A stretch of DNA of 35,614 nucleotides, taken from Pseudomonadota bacterium. GTDB lineage: Bacteria > Pseudomonadota > Gammaproteobacteria > Burkholderiales > Burkholderiaceae_C. The stretch covers positions 60,163 to 95,776 of the forward strand of contig JAFEEB010000019.1 in the NCBI GenBank assembly GCA_018241325.1, read 5' to 3'. The notes beneath the pieces are model-generated. The model was given only the letters and a program-made list of their open reading frames with translations, searched no databases and had not been told where the DNA came from. A program made the position numbers and the translations under genes. Shown here one piece after another: positions 1 to 7,411 of this stretch (position 1 is its first letter; each line of letters begins with the position of its first letter).

Positions 1-311
1 TGCCCTACGGCCTGCAAAAGCGCGTGGACCTGGGCCGGGCGCTGGCCATGGAGCCGCAGGTGCTGCTGCTGGACGAGCCCATGGCCGGCATGAACGTCGA
101 AGAAAAGCAGGACATGAGCCGCTTCATCCTGGACGTCAACGACGAGTTCGGCACCACCATCGTGCTGATCGAGCACGACATGGGCGTGGTGATGGACATC
201 AGCGACCGCGTGGTGGTGCTGGACTACGGCAAGAAGATCGGCGATGGCACGCCCGACGCCGTGCGCAGCAACGAAGACGTGATCCGCGCCTACCTCGGCG
301 CAGGGCATTGA
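1..311 (+). CDS. livG: Branched-chain amino acid type ABC transporter ATP-binding protein, LivG family (3' end only)
   Basis: About the last 102 residues of a cytoplasmic ABC ATPase that would power the importer encoded downstream; the reading frame opens at base 3 and the start lies outside the window. Visible are the end of the signature helix (PYGLQKRVDLGRAL, where the usual SGG of the signature is replaced by a PYG sequence), Walker B VLLLDEP with its catalytic Glu, and the switch histidine in LIEHDM. The tail ending in YLGAGH is typical of LivG. livH follows 9 bp after the stop, so the genes are surely co-transcribed. The family assignment is firm; the transported substrate cannot be read from this subunit. 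Confidence 0.92.
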   Translation, partial: PYGLQKRVDLGRALAMEPQVLLLDEPMAGMNVEEKQDMSRFILDVNDEFGTTIVLIEHDMGVVMDISDRVVVLDYGKKIGDGTPDAVRSNEDVIRAYLGAGH

Positions 312-320
312 GAGCGCATC

Positions 321-1250
321 ATGGGCTTTTTTCTTGAAACCTTCATCGGCGGCCTGATGACCGGCATGCTCTACGCCCTGGTGGCGCTGGGCTTCGTGCT
401 GATCTTCAAGGCCTCCAGCGTGTTCAACTTCGCGCAGGGCGTGATGGTGCTGTTTGCCGCGCTGGCCATGGCGCGGCTGTCCGAGTGGATTCCGCAGTGG
501 ACGGGGCTGGACAACAAGATCATCGCCAACGTGCTGGCCTTCATCGGCGCGGCGCTGATCATGTTTGCCGTGGCCTGGCTGATCGAGCGCCTGGTGCTGC
601 GCCACCTGGTCAACCAGGCCGAGACCACGCTGCTCATGGCCACGCTGGGCATCGCCTATTTTCTGGAGGGCGTGGGCCAGTCGCTGTTTGGCAGCGACAT
701 CTACAAGATCGACATCGGCATGCCCAAGGACCCGATCTTCGTGCTGGACAAGCTGTTCGAAGGCGGCGTGCTGCTCAACCCCGACGACCTGATCTCGGCT
801 GGCATCGCCGCCGCGCTGGTGGTGGTGCTGGCGCTGTTCTTTCAAAAAACCACCACCGGCCGCGCCCTGCGCGCCGTGGCCGACGACCACCAGGCCGCGC
901 AGTCGGTGGGCATTCCGCTGGCACGCATCTGGGTCATCGTGTGGTGCGTGGCCGGCGTGGCCGCGCTGGTGGCCGGCATGGTGTGGGGCAGCAAGCTGGG
1001 CGTGCAGTTCTCGCTGGCCACGCTGGCGCTGCGCGCGCTGCCGGTGGTCATTTTGGGTGGCCTGACTTCGGTGCCCGGCGCCATTTTGGGCGGCCTGATC
1101 ATCGGCGTGGGCGAGAAGGTGTCCGAGGTGTATCTGGGTCCCTACGTCGGCGGCGGCATCGAGATCTGGTTCGCCTATGTGCTGGCACTGGTGGTGCTGT
1201 TGATTCGCCCCCAGGGCTTGTTCGGGGAGAAGATCATTGATCGCGTTTGA
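321..1250 (+). CDS. livH: Branched-chain amino acid/aromatic acid ABC transporter permease, LivH family
   Basis: 309-residue inner-membrane permease, the usual LivH length. It is mostly hydrophobic with about eight predicted membrane segments. The N-terminal part has the family pattern FNFAQGVMVLFAAL, and the C-terminal part has the conserved GGLTSVPGAILGGLIIGVGE loop, which contacts the ATPase in this family, before a final RPQGLFGE motif. The ATG follows a purine-rich GAGAG. It pairs with LivM to form the translocation path. The gene sits between livG and livM; the 64-bp gap to livM is almost filled by a copy of the 47-bp dispersed repeat. Substrate specificity is not determined by this subunit. 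Confidence 0.95.
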   Translation: MGFFLETFIGGLMTGMLYALVALGFVLIFKASSVFNFAQGVMVLFAALAMARLSEWIPQWTGLDNKIIANVLAFIGAALIMFAVAWLIERLVLRHLVNQAETTLLMATLGIAYFLEGVGQSLFGSDIYKIDIGMPKDPIFVLDKLFEGGVLLNPDDLISAGIAAALVVVLALFFQKTTTGRALRAVADDHQAAQSVGIPLARIWVIVWCVAGVAALVAGMVWGSKLGVQFSLATLALRALPVVILGGLTSVPGAILGGLIIGVGEKVSEVYLGPYVGGGIEIWFAYVLALVVLLIRPQGLFGEKIIDRV

Positions 1251-1296
1251 TTCAATTTTGATAGCTGCCGGCGCTTGTTGAGAAAGCGCTGGAGCC
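1250..1296 (-). repeat. 47-bp dispersed repeat, copy 1 (livH-livM gap)
   Basis: Read on the minus strand this copy aligns without gaps to the other family members: a GGCT start, a small GCGCTT/AAGCGC stem (6 bp, 7-nt loop), and the AGCTATCAAA core at element positions 31-40. It starts at the last base of the livH stop codon and ends 18 bp before the livM ATG. It therefore lies inside an operon transcript. Confidence 0.8.
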
Positions 1297-1314
1297 CGAA
1301 AGAACCCATAAACC

Positions 1315-2391
1315 ATGTTCTACCGCGAAAACGGCCAGTTCAAGACCAGCTACCGCGCCGACCAGCAGATCTTCCCGATCCGCCAGGACCGCGTGGCCAT
1401 CGCCCTGCTGCTGATCGTGGCCTTCGTCGTCGTGCCGGCCACGGCCAGCAGCTATCTGTTCTCGGCCATCCTGATCCCCTTCGTCATCATGTCGCTGGCC
1501 GCGCTGGGCGTGAACATCCTCATCGGCTACTGCGGGCAAATCTCGCTGGGCTCGGGCGCCTTCATGGCGGTGGGGGCCTACGGCGCCTACAACATCATCA
1601 TGCGCGTGCCCGGCGTGCCGCTGGTGGTGGCCCTGATCCTCGGCGGCGTGTGCGCCATGCTGTTCGGCATTTTGTTCGGGCTGCCCAGCCTGCGCGTCAA
1701 GGGCCTGTACCTGGCGGTGGCCACGCTGGCGGCGCAGTTCTTTGCCGACTGGATGTTCCTGCGCATCAAGTGGTTCACGCTGGACAACGCCTCGGGCTCG
1801 GTGGCCGTGCCCGACCTCACCCTGTTCGGCCTGCCGCTGGAGAGCGACCTGGCCAAGTACCTGTTTTGCCTGCTGGTGCTGGCGCTGGTGGCGCTGGCGG
1901 CCAAGAACCTGGTGCGCGGCGCGATCGGGCGCGAGTGGATGGCCATTCGCGACATGGACGTGGCCGCCGCCGTGATCGGCATCCGCCCGATGTATGCCAA
2001 GCTCAGCGCCTTTGCCGTCAGCAGCTTCATCATCGGCCTGGCCGGCGCGCTGTGGGGCTTTTTCTACCTGGGCGCGTGGGAGCCCAGCGCCTTCTCGCTG
2101 GACATCTCGCTCAAGCTGCTGTTCATGGTCATCATCGGCGGGCTGGGCTCGATCATGGGCGCCTTCTTTGGCGCGGCCTTCATCGTCGTGCTGCCGATCG
2201 CGCTCAACGTCGGGCTGCCGCGCCTGGCCGCACTGTTCGGCCACCAGATCACCACCACCGCCGCCTCGCATGCCGAGCTGATGATCTTCGGCGCGCTGAT
2301 CGTGTGGTTCCTCATCGTCGAGCCGCATGGCCTGGCCAAGCTGTGGTCCACCGGCAAGCAGAAATTGAGGCTATGGCCTTTCCCCCATTGA
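1315..2391 (+). CDS. livM: Branched-chain amino acid/aromatic acid ABC transporter permease, LivM family
   Basis: 358-residue second permease subunit. After a polar N-terminus (about residues 1-25) come roughly nine to ten hydrophobic segments. Family hallmarks are the LGVNILIGYCGQISLGSGAFM block and, near the C-terminus, IIGGLGSIMGAFFGAAF, the loop that docks the ATPase. The end EPHGLAKLW is typical. The ATG at 1315 was chosen because the family starts shortly before the first membrane segment; the ribosome site is weak, suggesting translational coupling or reduced expression. It lies between livH and the binding-protein gene, in one operon. Confidence 0.95.
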   Translation: MFYRENGQFKTSYRADQQIFPIRQDRVAIALLLIVAFVVVPATASSYLFSAILIPFVIMSLAALGVNILIGYCGQISLGSGAFMAVGAYGAYNIIMRVPGVPLVVALILGGVCAMLFGILFGLPSLRVKGLYLAVATLAAQFFADWMFLRIKWFTLDNASGSVAVPDLTLFGLPLESDLAKYLFCLLVLALVALAAKNLVRGAIGREWMAIRDMDVAAAVIGIRPMYAKLSAFAVSSFIIGLAGALWGFFYLGAWEPSAFSLDISLKLLFMVIIGGLGSIMGAFFGAAFIVVLPIALNVGLPRLAALFGHQITTTAASHAELMIFGALIVWFLIVEPHGLAKLWSTGKQKLRLWPFPH

Positions 2392-2422
2392 TTTTTCACG
2401 TGAACCAACCAAGGAGACAAGC

Positions 2423-3754
2423 ATGAAGCGATTGAATCTGGCCCTGGCCGCCGCCGTGGTGGCTGCCGCAACGGCCGTGCCCGCCACCAGCGCCTGGGCG
2501 CAGGCCCAGCAGTACATGCCGGTGCTGTCCTATCGCACGGGGCCCTACGCGCCCAACGGCGTGCCGATCGCCGACGGCATCGTGGACTACCTCAAGCTGG
2601 TCAACGAGCGCGGCGGCATCAACGGCGTCAAGCTCTTGATCGAGGAGTGCGAGACCCAGTACGACACCGCCCGCAGCGTGGAGTGCTACGAGCGCCTGAA
2701 GAACAAGAACGGCGGCGCCACCGTGGTGCAGCCCTGGTCCACCGGCGCCACCTTCGCGCTGACCGAGAAGGCCCCCACCGACAAGATCTCGCTGGTCACG
2801 CTGGGCTACGGCCGCAGCGAAAGCGCCGACGGCCTGATCTTCAAGTGGAACTTCCCGCTGGCGGGCAACTACTGGGTGGGCGCCGACGCCATCGTCCAGG
2901 CCATCGGCAAGCGCGAGGGCGGGCTGGACAAGCTCAAGGGCAAGAAGATCGCCCTGATCTACCACGACAGCCCCTACGGCAAGGAGCCGATCCCGCTGCT
3001 GCAAGAGCGCGCCAAGATGCAGGGGTTCGATCTGCAACTGCTGCCCGTGGCCGCGCCCGGCGTGGAGCAAAAGGCGACGTGGCTGCAAATCCGCAAGGAC
3101 CGGCCCGACTACGTGATCATGTGGGGCTTCGGCGTGATGAACTCCACCGCCCTGAAGGAGGCGCAGGCCACCGGCTACCCGCGCGACAAGATGTACGGCA
3201 GCTGGTGGGCCGGCGCCGAGCCCGACACGCGCGACGTGGGCGAGGCCGCCAAGGGTTACAACGCCGTGGCGCTGCAAAACAGCGCCGACCACAACGCCAA
3301 GGTCGCCAAGGAGGCCATCGAAAAGCTCTATGCCAAGGGCAAGGGCACGGCGGCCAGCAAGGACGAGGTGGGCGACGTGCTGTGGCTGCGCGGCGCCATG
3401 AGCTCGATGGTCGTGGTCGAAGGCATCCGCGCCGCGCAGGAGCGCTTCGGCAAGGGCAAGGTGATGAATGGCGACCAGGTGCGCTGGGGCCTGGAAAACC
3501 TCAACCTCACGCAGGCCAAGCTGGACGCGCTGGGCTTTGGCGGCGTGCTGCGTCCGCTGTCCACCTCGTGCAAGGACCACATGGGCTCGTACTGGGCGCG
3601 CATCGCGACCTGGGACGGCAAGCAGTGGAAGATCTCCAGCGACTGGATCCAGGCCGACGAGCAAATCCTCAACCCCATGATCAAGAGCCACGCGGCCAAG
3701 TACGCGGCCGAGAAGAAGATCACGCCGCGCGACGCCGCGGATTGCGAAAAGTGA
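2423..3754 (+). CDS. ABC transporter substrate-binding protein, LivJ/aromatic-acid type
   Basis: 443-residue periplasmic binding protein with a clear signal peptide: KR near the N-terminus, an Ala/Val-rich core and a likely signal peptidase I site after SAWA (about residue 26). The mature protein has the two-lobed type I fold pattern (ADGIVDYLKLVNERGGING, then a central lobe with ALIYHDSPYGKE). A good ribosome site, AAGGAG, lies 6 bp before the ATG. It is longer than classical LivJ (about 370 residues), as is common for binding proteins next to aryl-CoA ligases in Burkholderiales. With a CoA-ligase-like gene downstream, an aromatic or other carboxylic acid is a more likely ligand than leucine; this is inference. 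Confidence 0.93.
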   Translation: MKRLNLALAAAVVAAATAVPATSAWAQAQQYMPVLSYRTGPYAPNGVPIADGIVDYLKLVNERGGINGVKLLIEECETQYDTARSVECYERLKNKNGGATVVQPWSTGATFALTEKAPTDKISLVTLGYGRSESADGLIFKWNFPLAGNYWVGADAIVQAIGKREGGLDKLKGKKIALIYHDSPYGKEPIPLLQERAKMQGFDLQLLPVAAPGVEQKATWLQIRKDRPDYVIMWGFGVMNSTALKEAQATGYPRDKMYGSWWAGAEPDTRDVGEAAKGYNAVALQNSADHNAKVAKEAIEKLYAKGKGTAASKDEVGDVLWLRGAMSSMVVVEGIRAAQERFGKGKVMNGDQVRWGLENLNLTQAKLDALGFGGVLRPLSTSCKDHMGSYWARIATWDGKQWKISSDWIQADEQILNPMIKSHAAKYAAEKKITPRDAADCEK

Positions 3755-3764
3755 TGTTGCAGTG

Positions 3765-3789
3765 CCTGGCGGCAGACCCTGCCGCCAGG
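3765..3789 (+). promoter_or_regulatory. Intercistronic stem-loop between binding-protein gene and livF
   Basis: Perfect 10-bp inverted repeat: CCTGGCGGCA (3765-3774), loop GACCC, and its exact complement (3780-3789), starting 10 bp after the binding-protein stop codon and ending 26 bp before the livF ATG. The following TTCTT is too short for a convincing intrinsic terminator. Such hairpins after binding-protein genes usually stabilise the upstream mRNA or attenuate read-through, which would raise binding protein over ATPase. The structure is seen directly; the role is inferred. Confidence 0.65.
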
Positions 3790-3815
3790 TGTTCTTGCCC
3801 GACGGTCAACGTGTC

Positions 3816-4625
3816 ATGAGCCAAGCCAAGATCATCCTCAACGTCAACGGCATCGAGGTCATCTACAACCACGTGATCCTGGTGCTCAAAGGCGTGTCGC
3901 TCGCGGTGCCCGAAGGCGGCATCGTCGCCATCCTGGGCGGCAACGGCGCGGGCAAGACCACCACACTGCGCGCGGTGTCCAACCTGCTCAAGGGCGAGCG
4001 CGGCGAGGTCACCAAGGGCAGCATCGAGTACCTGGGCGAGCGCATCGAGAACCTGAGCCCGTCCGAGCTGGTCAAGCGCGGCGTGGTGCAGGTGATGGAA
4101 GGCCGGCACTGCTTCGCCCACCTCACCATCGAGGAAAACCTGCTGACCGGCGCCTACACGCGCCACGACAAGGGCGAGATCGCCGCCAACCTGGAGAAGG
4201 TCTACACCTACTTCCCGCGCCTGAAGACGCGCCGCGCCAGCCAGGCGGCCTACACCTCGGGCGGCGAGCAGCAGATGTGCGCCATCGGCCGCGCGCTGAT
4301 GACCAACCCCAAGCTGGTGCTGCTGGACGAGCCCTCGATGGGGCTGGCGCCGCAGTTGGTCGAGGAGGTGTTCAACATCGTGCGCGACCTCAACGGCAAG
4401 GAGAAAGTCACCTTCCTGGTGGCCGAGCAGAACACCAACATGGCGCTGAAGTACGCCGACTACGGCTACATCATGGAAAGCGGGCGCGTGGTGATGGACG
4501 GCCAGGCGCAGGAGCTGGCCAGCAACGAAGACGTCAAGGAGTTCTACCTCGGCGTGGGCGGCGGCGAGCGCAAGAGCTTCAAGGACGTCAAGAGCTACAA
4601 GCGGCGCAAGCGCTGGCTGGCATGA
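3816..4625 (+). CDS. livF: Branched-chain amino acid type ABC transporter ATP-binding protein, LivF family
   Basis: 269-residue second ATPase of the importer. Walker A GGNGAGKTT is at residues 41-49, the signature TSGGEQQ at 147-153 (Thr replacing the usual Leu), Walker B LVLLDEP at 167-173 and the switch region AEQNTNMAL follows. An in-frame GTG at 3762 would add 18 residues that overlap the intercistronic hairpin and do not resemble the family, so the ATG at 3816 (MSQAKIILNV) is preferred. The C-terminus carries a basic extension (KSYKRRKRW) beyond the usual end. It closes the transporter operon; the next gene is 407 bp away. Confidence 0.93.
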   Translation: MSQAKIILNVNGIEVIYNHVILVLKGVSLAVPEGGIVAILGGNGAGKTTTLRAVSNLLKGERGEVTKGSIEYLGERIENLSPSELVKRGVVQVMEGRHCFAHLTIEENLLTGAYTRHDKGEIAANLEKVYTYFPRLKTRRASQAAYTSGGEQQMCAIGRALMTNPKLVLLDEPSMGLAPQLVEEVFNIVRDLNGKEKVTFLVAEQNTNMALKYADYGYIMESGRVVMDGQAQELASNEDVKEFYLGVGGGERKSFKDVKSYKRRKRWLA

Positions 4626-4639
4626 GGTTGGGGGGCGGT

Positions 4640-4735
4640 CGAACAGCCGAACAAGCGAGCAGCCGAACGCAGAGGACGCAAAGGACTCGCAAAGGACGCA
4701 AAAAGAGAACAGCCAAAAGGTTTTCTGTTGTGCTT
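4640..4735 (+). repeat. GGACGCAGAGGACGC-type long inverted repeat, locus 1
   Basis: Left arm of tandem-like units (AACGCAGAGGACGCAAAGGA, then CGCAAAGGACGCAAAAAG), with a decayed T-rich right arm around 4716-4740. It is the same family as the loci at 12957, 16276 and 31755. Boundaries are approximate because the right arm is poorly preserved. Confidence 0.65.
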
Positions 4736-4801
4736 TTCAATGCCGCGCCAGGACCCATCCGTGAAGCCGCTTGGCCGCAGGCGGCGTGCCCCGGTTTTTC
4801 T

Positions 4802-4822
4802 CCCTCTCCCTCTGGGAGAGGG
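4802..4822 (+). repeat. CCCTCTCCC hairpin repeat, locus 1
   Basis: Perfect 9-bp stem CCCTCTCCC/GGGAGAGGG with a TCT loop. It belongs to a recurrent hairpin class in this window (also at 16900, 25008 and 32836). There is no U-tract, so terminator activity is uncertain. Confidence 0.7.
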
Positions 4823-4823
4823 T

Positions 4824-4912
4824 TGGGGCTGAGGGCTGCGGCTCTGGACTCGCCCGCGCGAGTCCGGACAGCCCGAAGAGGAGTCGCCTCTGGCGGCTCC
4901 GCGGTCTGCAAG
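4824..4912 (+). repeat. 89-nt structured repeat element, copy 1
   Basis: Aligns without gaps to the reverse complement of 33725-33813, with 78 of 89 positions identical. It contains a 10-bp hairpin (4844-4853 paired with 4858-4867, loop CCGC) and a second 9-bp hairpin (4880-4888 with 4892-4900, loop TCT). In the first hairpin the differences between copies preserve pairing (see findings). No open reading frame fits it; it is a candidate structured RNA or mobile hairpin element. Confidence 0.8.
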
Positions 4913-4961
4913 ACAGGGCCGGCAGCGTACGGTCGAGCAAGCGAATATTTGAAGCGAATCG

Positions 4962-5008
4962 GTCGATGGCGCGCGCCTGAAAAGAACTGATAGCTATTGA
5001 ATTGAGAG
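4962..5008 (+). repeat. 47-bp dispersed repeat, copy 2 (degenerate)
   Basis: Ungapped alignment with the family places AGCT at element positions 31-34 (4992-4995). The last 18 nt match the copy at 16353 at 15 of 18 positions, while the first half is decayed apart from TGGCGC. It ends 24 bp before the next start codon. Confidence 0.6.
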
Positions 5009-5032
5009 TAATCGCCAGCCAAGGACGATGAC

Positions 5033-6283
5033 ATGAGTGAATTTTTCGACGCGCTCGAAACGCGCGCACCCGCCGAGCGCGAAGCCGCGTTGATGGCCGC
5101 GCTGCCGGCGCAGATCGCCCACGCGCAAAGCCGCAGCACGGCCATGGGCGAGATCCTCGCCGGCGTGCAAGCCGCTGCCATCACCTCGCGCGCGGCGCTG
5201 GCGCGCCTGCCCGTCACGCGCAAGAGCGAGCTGCTGGCGCGCCAGCAGGCCGTGCGCGCGGCCGGCGGCGACGCGTGCGGCGGGTTTGCCGCCGTGCTGC
5301 GCGGCGCGGCGATGCGCCGGGTGTACGCCAGCCCCGGCCCGATCTACGAGCCCGAGGGCGTGGACCGCGACTACTGGCGCACCGCCCGCGCGCTCTACGC
5401 CGCCGGCTTTCGCGCCGGCGACCTGGCCCACAACGCCTTCAGCTACCACATGACGCCCGGCGCCTTCATCGTCGAGAGCGGCGCGCACGCGGTCGGCTGC
5501 ACCGTGTTTCCCGCCGGCACCGGGCAAACCGAGCAGCAGCTGCAAGCCATTGCCGACTTGCGCCCCGCGGGCTACCTGGGCACGCCCAGCTTCTTGCGCA
5601 TCCTGCTGGAAAAAGCGCACGAGGCGGGTGCCGACACGCGCAGCCTGACCAAGGCCATGGTCAGCGGCGAGGCCTGCCCGCCCTCGCTGCGCGACTGGTT
5701 CGGCGAGCGCGGCGTGGCGGCATACCAGACCTACGCCACCGCCGACGTCGGCCTGATCGCCTACGAGAGCGCCGCGCGCGAAGGCCTGGTGCTCGATGAA
5801 GGCGTCATCGTCGAGATCGTGCGCCCCGGCACGGGAGACCCGGTGCCCGACGGCGAGGTGGGCGAGGTGGTCGTGACCGTGCTCAACCCCGACTATCCGC
5901 TGGTGCGCTTTGGCACCGGCGATCTGTCGGCCGTGCTGGCGGGCGCCTGCCCCACGGGGCGCACCAACACGCGCATCAAGGGCTGGATGGGGCGCGCCGA
6001 CCAGACCACCAAGGTGCGTGGCATGTTCGTGCATGCCGGCCAGGTGGCGCAGGTGTTGCGCCGCTTTCCGGAGCTGACGCGCGCGCGCCTGGTGGTGACG
6101 GGCGAGATGGCCAACGACCAGATGCGCCTGCGTGTTGAATCCGCGCCGGTGGCCGGCCTGACCGAGCGCCTGGCCGAAGCCGTGCGCGACATCACCAAGC
6201 TGCGCGGCGACGTCGAGCTGGTGGCCCCCGGCAGCCTGCCTAACGACGGCAAGGTGATCGAGGACGCACGCAGCTATCAATAG
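5033..6283 (+). CDS. PaaK-like adenylate-forming protein (phenylacetate-CoA ligase family)
   Basis: 416 residues, close to PaaK length (about 430). Recognisable adenylate-forming motifs are YATADVG (residues 234-240, in place of YGTTE), FGTGDLS with its ribose-binding Asp (293-299), GRADQTTKVRG (320-330) and the C-terminal lysine in LPNDGKVIEDAR (K407). The phosphate-binding loop, normally SSGTTGKP in PaaK, here reads ASPGPIYEPEG (99-109) and lacks the Ser/Thr-Gly run. It would be expected to make an acyl-CoA from an aromatic or similar acid imported by the upstream ABC system, if active. The last codons and stop lie in a partial 47-bp repeat (ending RSYQ). The family is firm, the substrate and activity are not. 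Confidence 0.8.
   Translation: MSEFFDALETRAPAEREAALMAALPAQIAHAQSRSTAMGEILAGVQAAAITSRAALARLPVTRKSELLARQQAVRAAGGDACGGFAAVLRGAAMRRVYASPGPIYEPEGVDRDYWRTARALYAAGFRAGDLAHNAFSYHMTPGAFIVESGAHAVGCTVFPAGTGQTEQQLQAIADLRPAGYLGTPSFLRILLEKAHEAGADTRSLTKAMVSGEACPPSLRDWFGERGVAAYQTYATADVGLIAYESAAREGLVLDEGVIVEIVRPGTGDPVPDGEVGEVVVTVLNPDYPLVRFGTGDLSAVLAGACPTGRTNTRIKGWMGRADQTTKVRGMFVHAGQVAQVLRRFPELTRARLVVTGEMANDQMRLRVESAPVAGLTERLAEAVRDITKLRGDVELVAPGSLPNDGKVIEDARSYQ
6262..6283 (+). repeat. Partial 47-bp repeat overlapping the end of the PaaK-like gene
   Basis: CGCACGCAGCTATCAA matches the copy at 25133 at 15 of 16 positions, and the TAG that follows is the stop codon of the gene. Only this half of the element is recognisable. 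Confidence 0.5.
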
Positions 6284-6402
6284 CGTTGACCCTGCTCAAG
6301 CTCTGCGCGGGTGTTGCGGGAATTCCCTGTACTGCGCGGGGCGGATTCGGGCCCATTTCACGGTCTAATGCCCCTTTTCATGACTCTCCAGGATCCCATC
6401 CC

Positions 6403-7392
6403 ATGAACCGATTCTTCAAGCTGAGCCTCACGGTCGCCGCCGCCGCCCTGACCCTGGGCGCGCAGGCCGCCGACTATCCGGCCGCCGGCAAGACCATCAC
6501 CATCGTCGTGCCCTTTGCCGCCGGCGGCCCCACCGACAAGGTTGCGCGCGACCTGGCCGAAGCGCTGCGCAAGCCCCTGGGCGGCGCCACGGTGGTCATC
6601 GACAACGCCGCCGGCGCGGGCAGCACCATCGGCACGGCCAAGGTGTTTCGCGCCAACCCCGACGGCTACACCCTTCTCGTCACGCACATCGGCATCGCCA
6701 CCACGCCGGCGCTCTACCGCAAGCTGCCCTACAAGGTGGACGAGTTCGAGTTCGCCGGCCTGATCAACGAGGTGCCCATGGTGGTGGTGGGCAAGCCCTC
6801 GCTGGCCGCCAACAACTGGGGCGAACTCAAGACCTGGCTGGTCGAGAACAAGGGCAAGGCCAACCTGGCCAACGCCGGCCTGGGCGCCGCCTCGCACCTG
6901 TGCGGCCTGATGCTGATGCAAGCTCTGCAGACCGAGCTGACCACCGTGCCCTACAAGGGCACGGCGCCGGCCATGACCGACCTGATGGGCGGTCAGGTGG
7001 ACGTCATGTGCGACCAGACCACCAACACCACCAGCCAGATCGAGGGCAAGCGCATCAAGGCCTACGCCGTCAGCACGGCCAAGCGCATCACCGTGCCGGC
7101 CGTGTACAAGGACCTGCCCACGCTGGACGAGGCGGGCCTGAAGGGCTTCAACGTTTCCATCTGGCACGGCCTGTACGCCCCCAAGGGCACGCCGGCCGCC
7201 GTGGTCAAGGCCGTCAACGACGCGCTGCAGGCGGCGCTCAAGGACCCGGAGTTCGTCAAGAAGGAAGAGAGCCTGGGCGCCGTGGTCGTCAATGACGACC
7301 GCGCAACCTCCGCCGGCCACAAGAAGTTCGTGATGTCCGAGATCGCCAAGTGGGGCCCGGTCATCAAGGCCGCCGGCCAGTACGCCGACTGA
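6403..7392 (+). CDS. Bug/TctC-family periplasmic solute-binding receptor
   Basis: 329 residues, standard for the Bug family. The signal peptide is classic: MNRFFKLSL, an Ala/Leu core and a cut after AQA (residue 22). The mature part starts with the family signature (ITIVVPFAAGGPTDKVAR) and continues with AGAGSTIGTAKV and NPDGYTLL, the loops that hold a carboxylate ligand through two waters in known Bug structures. A longer frame from 6286 exists, but its extra residues precede the signal peptide, so the ATG at 6403 is used. No TctA/TctB membrane genes are present, as usual for Bug orphans in Burkholderiales. The ligand is unknown. Confidence 0.92.
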   Translation: MNRFFKLSLTVAAAALTLGAQAADYPAAGKTITIVVPFAAGGPTDKVARDLAEALRKPLGGATVVIDNAAGAGSTIGTAKVFRANPDGYTLLVTHIGIATTPALYRKLPYKVDEFEFAGLINEVPMVVVGKPSLAANNWGELKTWLVENKGKANLANAGLGAASHLCGLMLMQALQTELTTVPYKGTAPAMTDLMGGQVDVMCDQTTNTTSQIEGKRIKAYAVSTAKRITVPAVYKDLPTLDEAGLKGFNVSIWHGLYAPKGTPAAVVKAVNDALQAALKDPEFVKKEESLGAVVVNDDRATSAGHKKFVMSEIAKWGPVIKAAGQYAD

Positions 7393-7411
7393 CCCCCGCC
7401 GGAGCCGCCGC

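Larger units (their letters stand above)
4626..5032. other. 407-bp gap without a gene, filled by four kinds of repeat
   Basis: No credible coding sequence. In order it holds a GGACGCAGAGGACGC-type repeat (about 4640-4735), a CCCTCTCCC/GGGAGAGGG hairpin (4802-4822), the 89-nt structured element (4824-4912) and a degenerate 47-bp repeat (4962-5008). The hairpin may act as a weak transcription terminator for the transporter operon. No clear sigma-70 promoter was seen before the next gene, so the PaaK-like gene may depend on read-through. Confidence 0.75.

Noticed and set aside
4640-4720. CRISPR-like appearance of repeated GGACGCA units
   Set aside because: The units are short, contiguous and without unique spacers of constant length, and recur as inverted arms elsewhere; no cas genes are present.
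4802-4822. Intrinsic terminator after the transporter operon
   Set aside because: The hairpin is strong but there is no following T-run and the same hairpin class recurs between genes of other operons, so it is listed as a repeat.
6364-6369. TCTAAT as the -10 box of the first Bug gene
   Set aside because: No acceptable -35 sequence is found at 16-18 bp upstream, so a promoter call is not supported.
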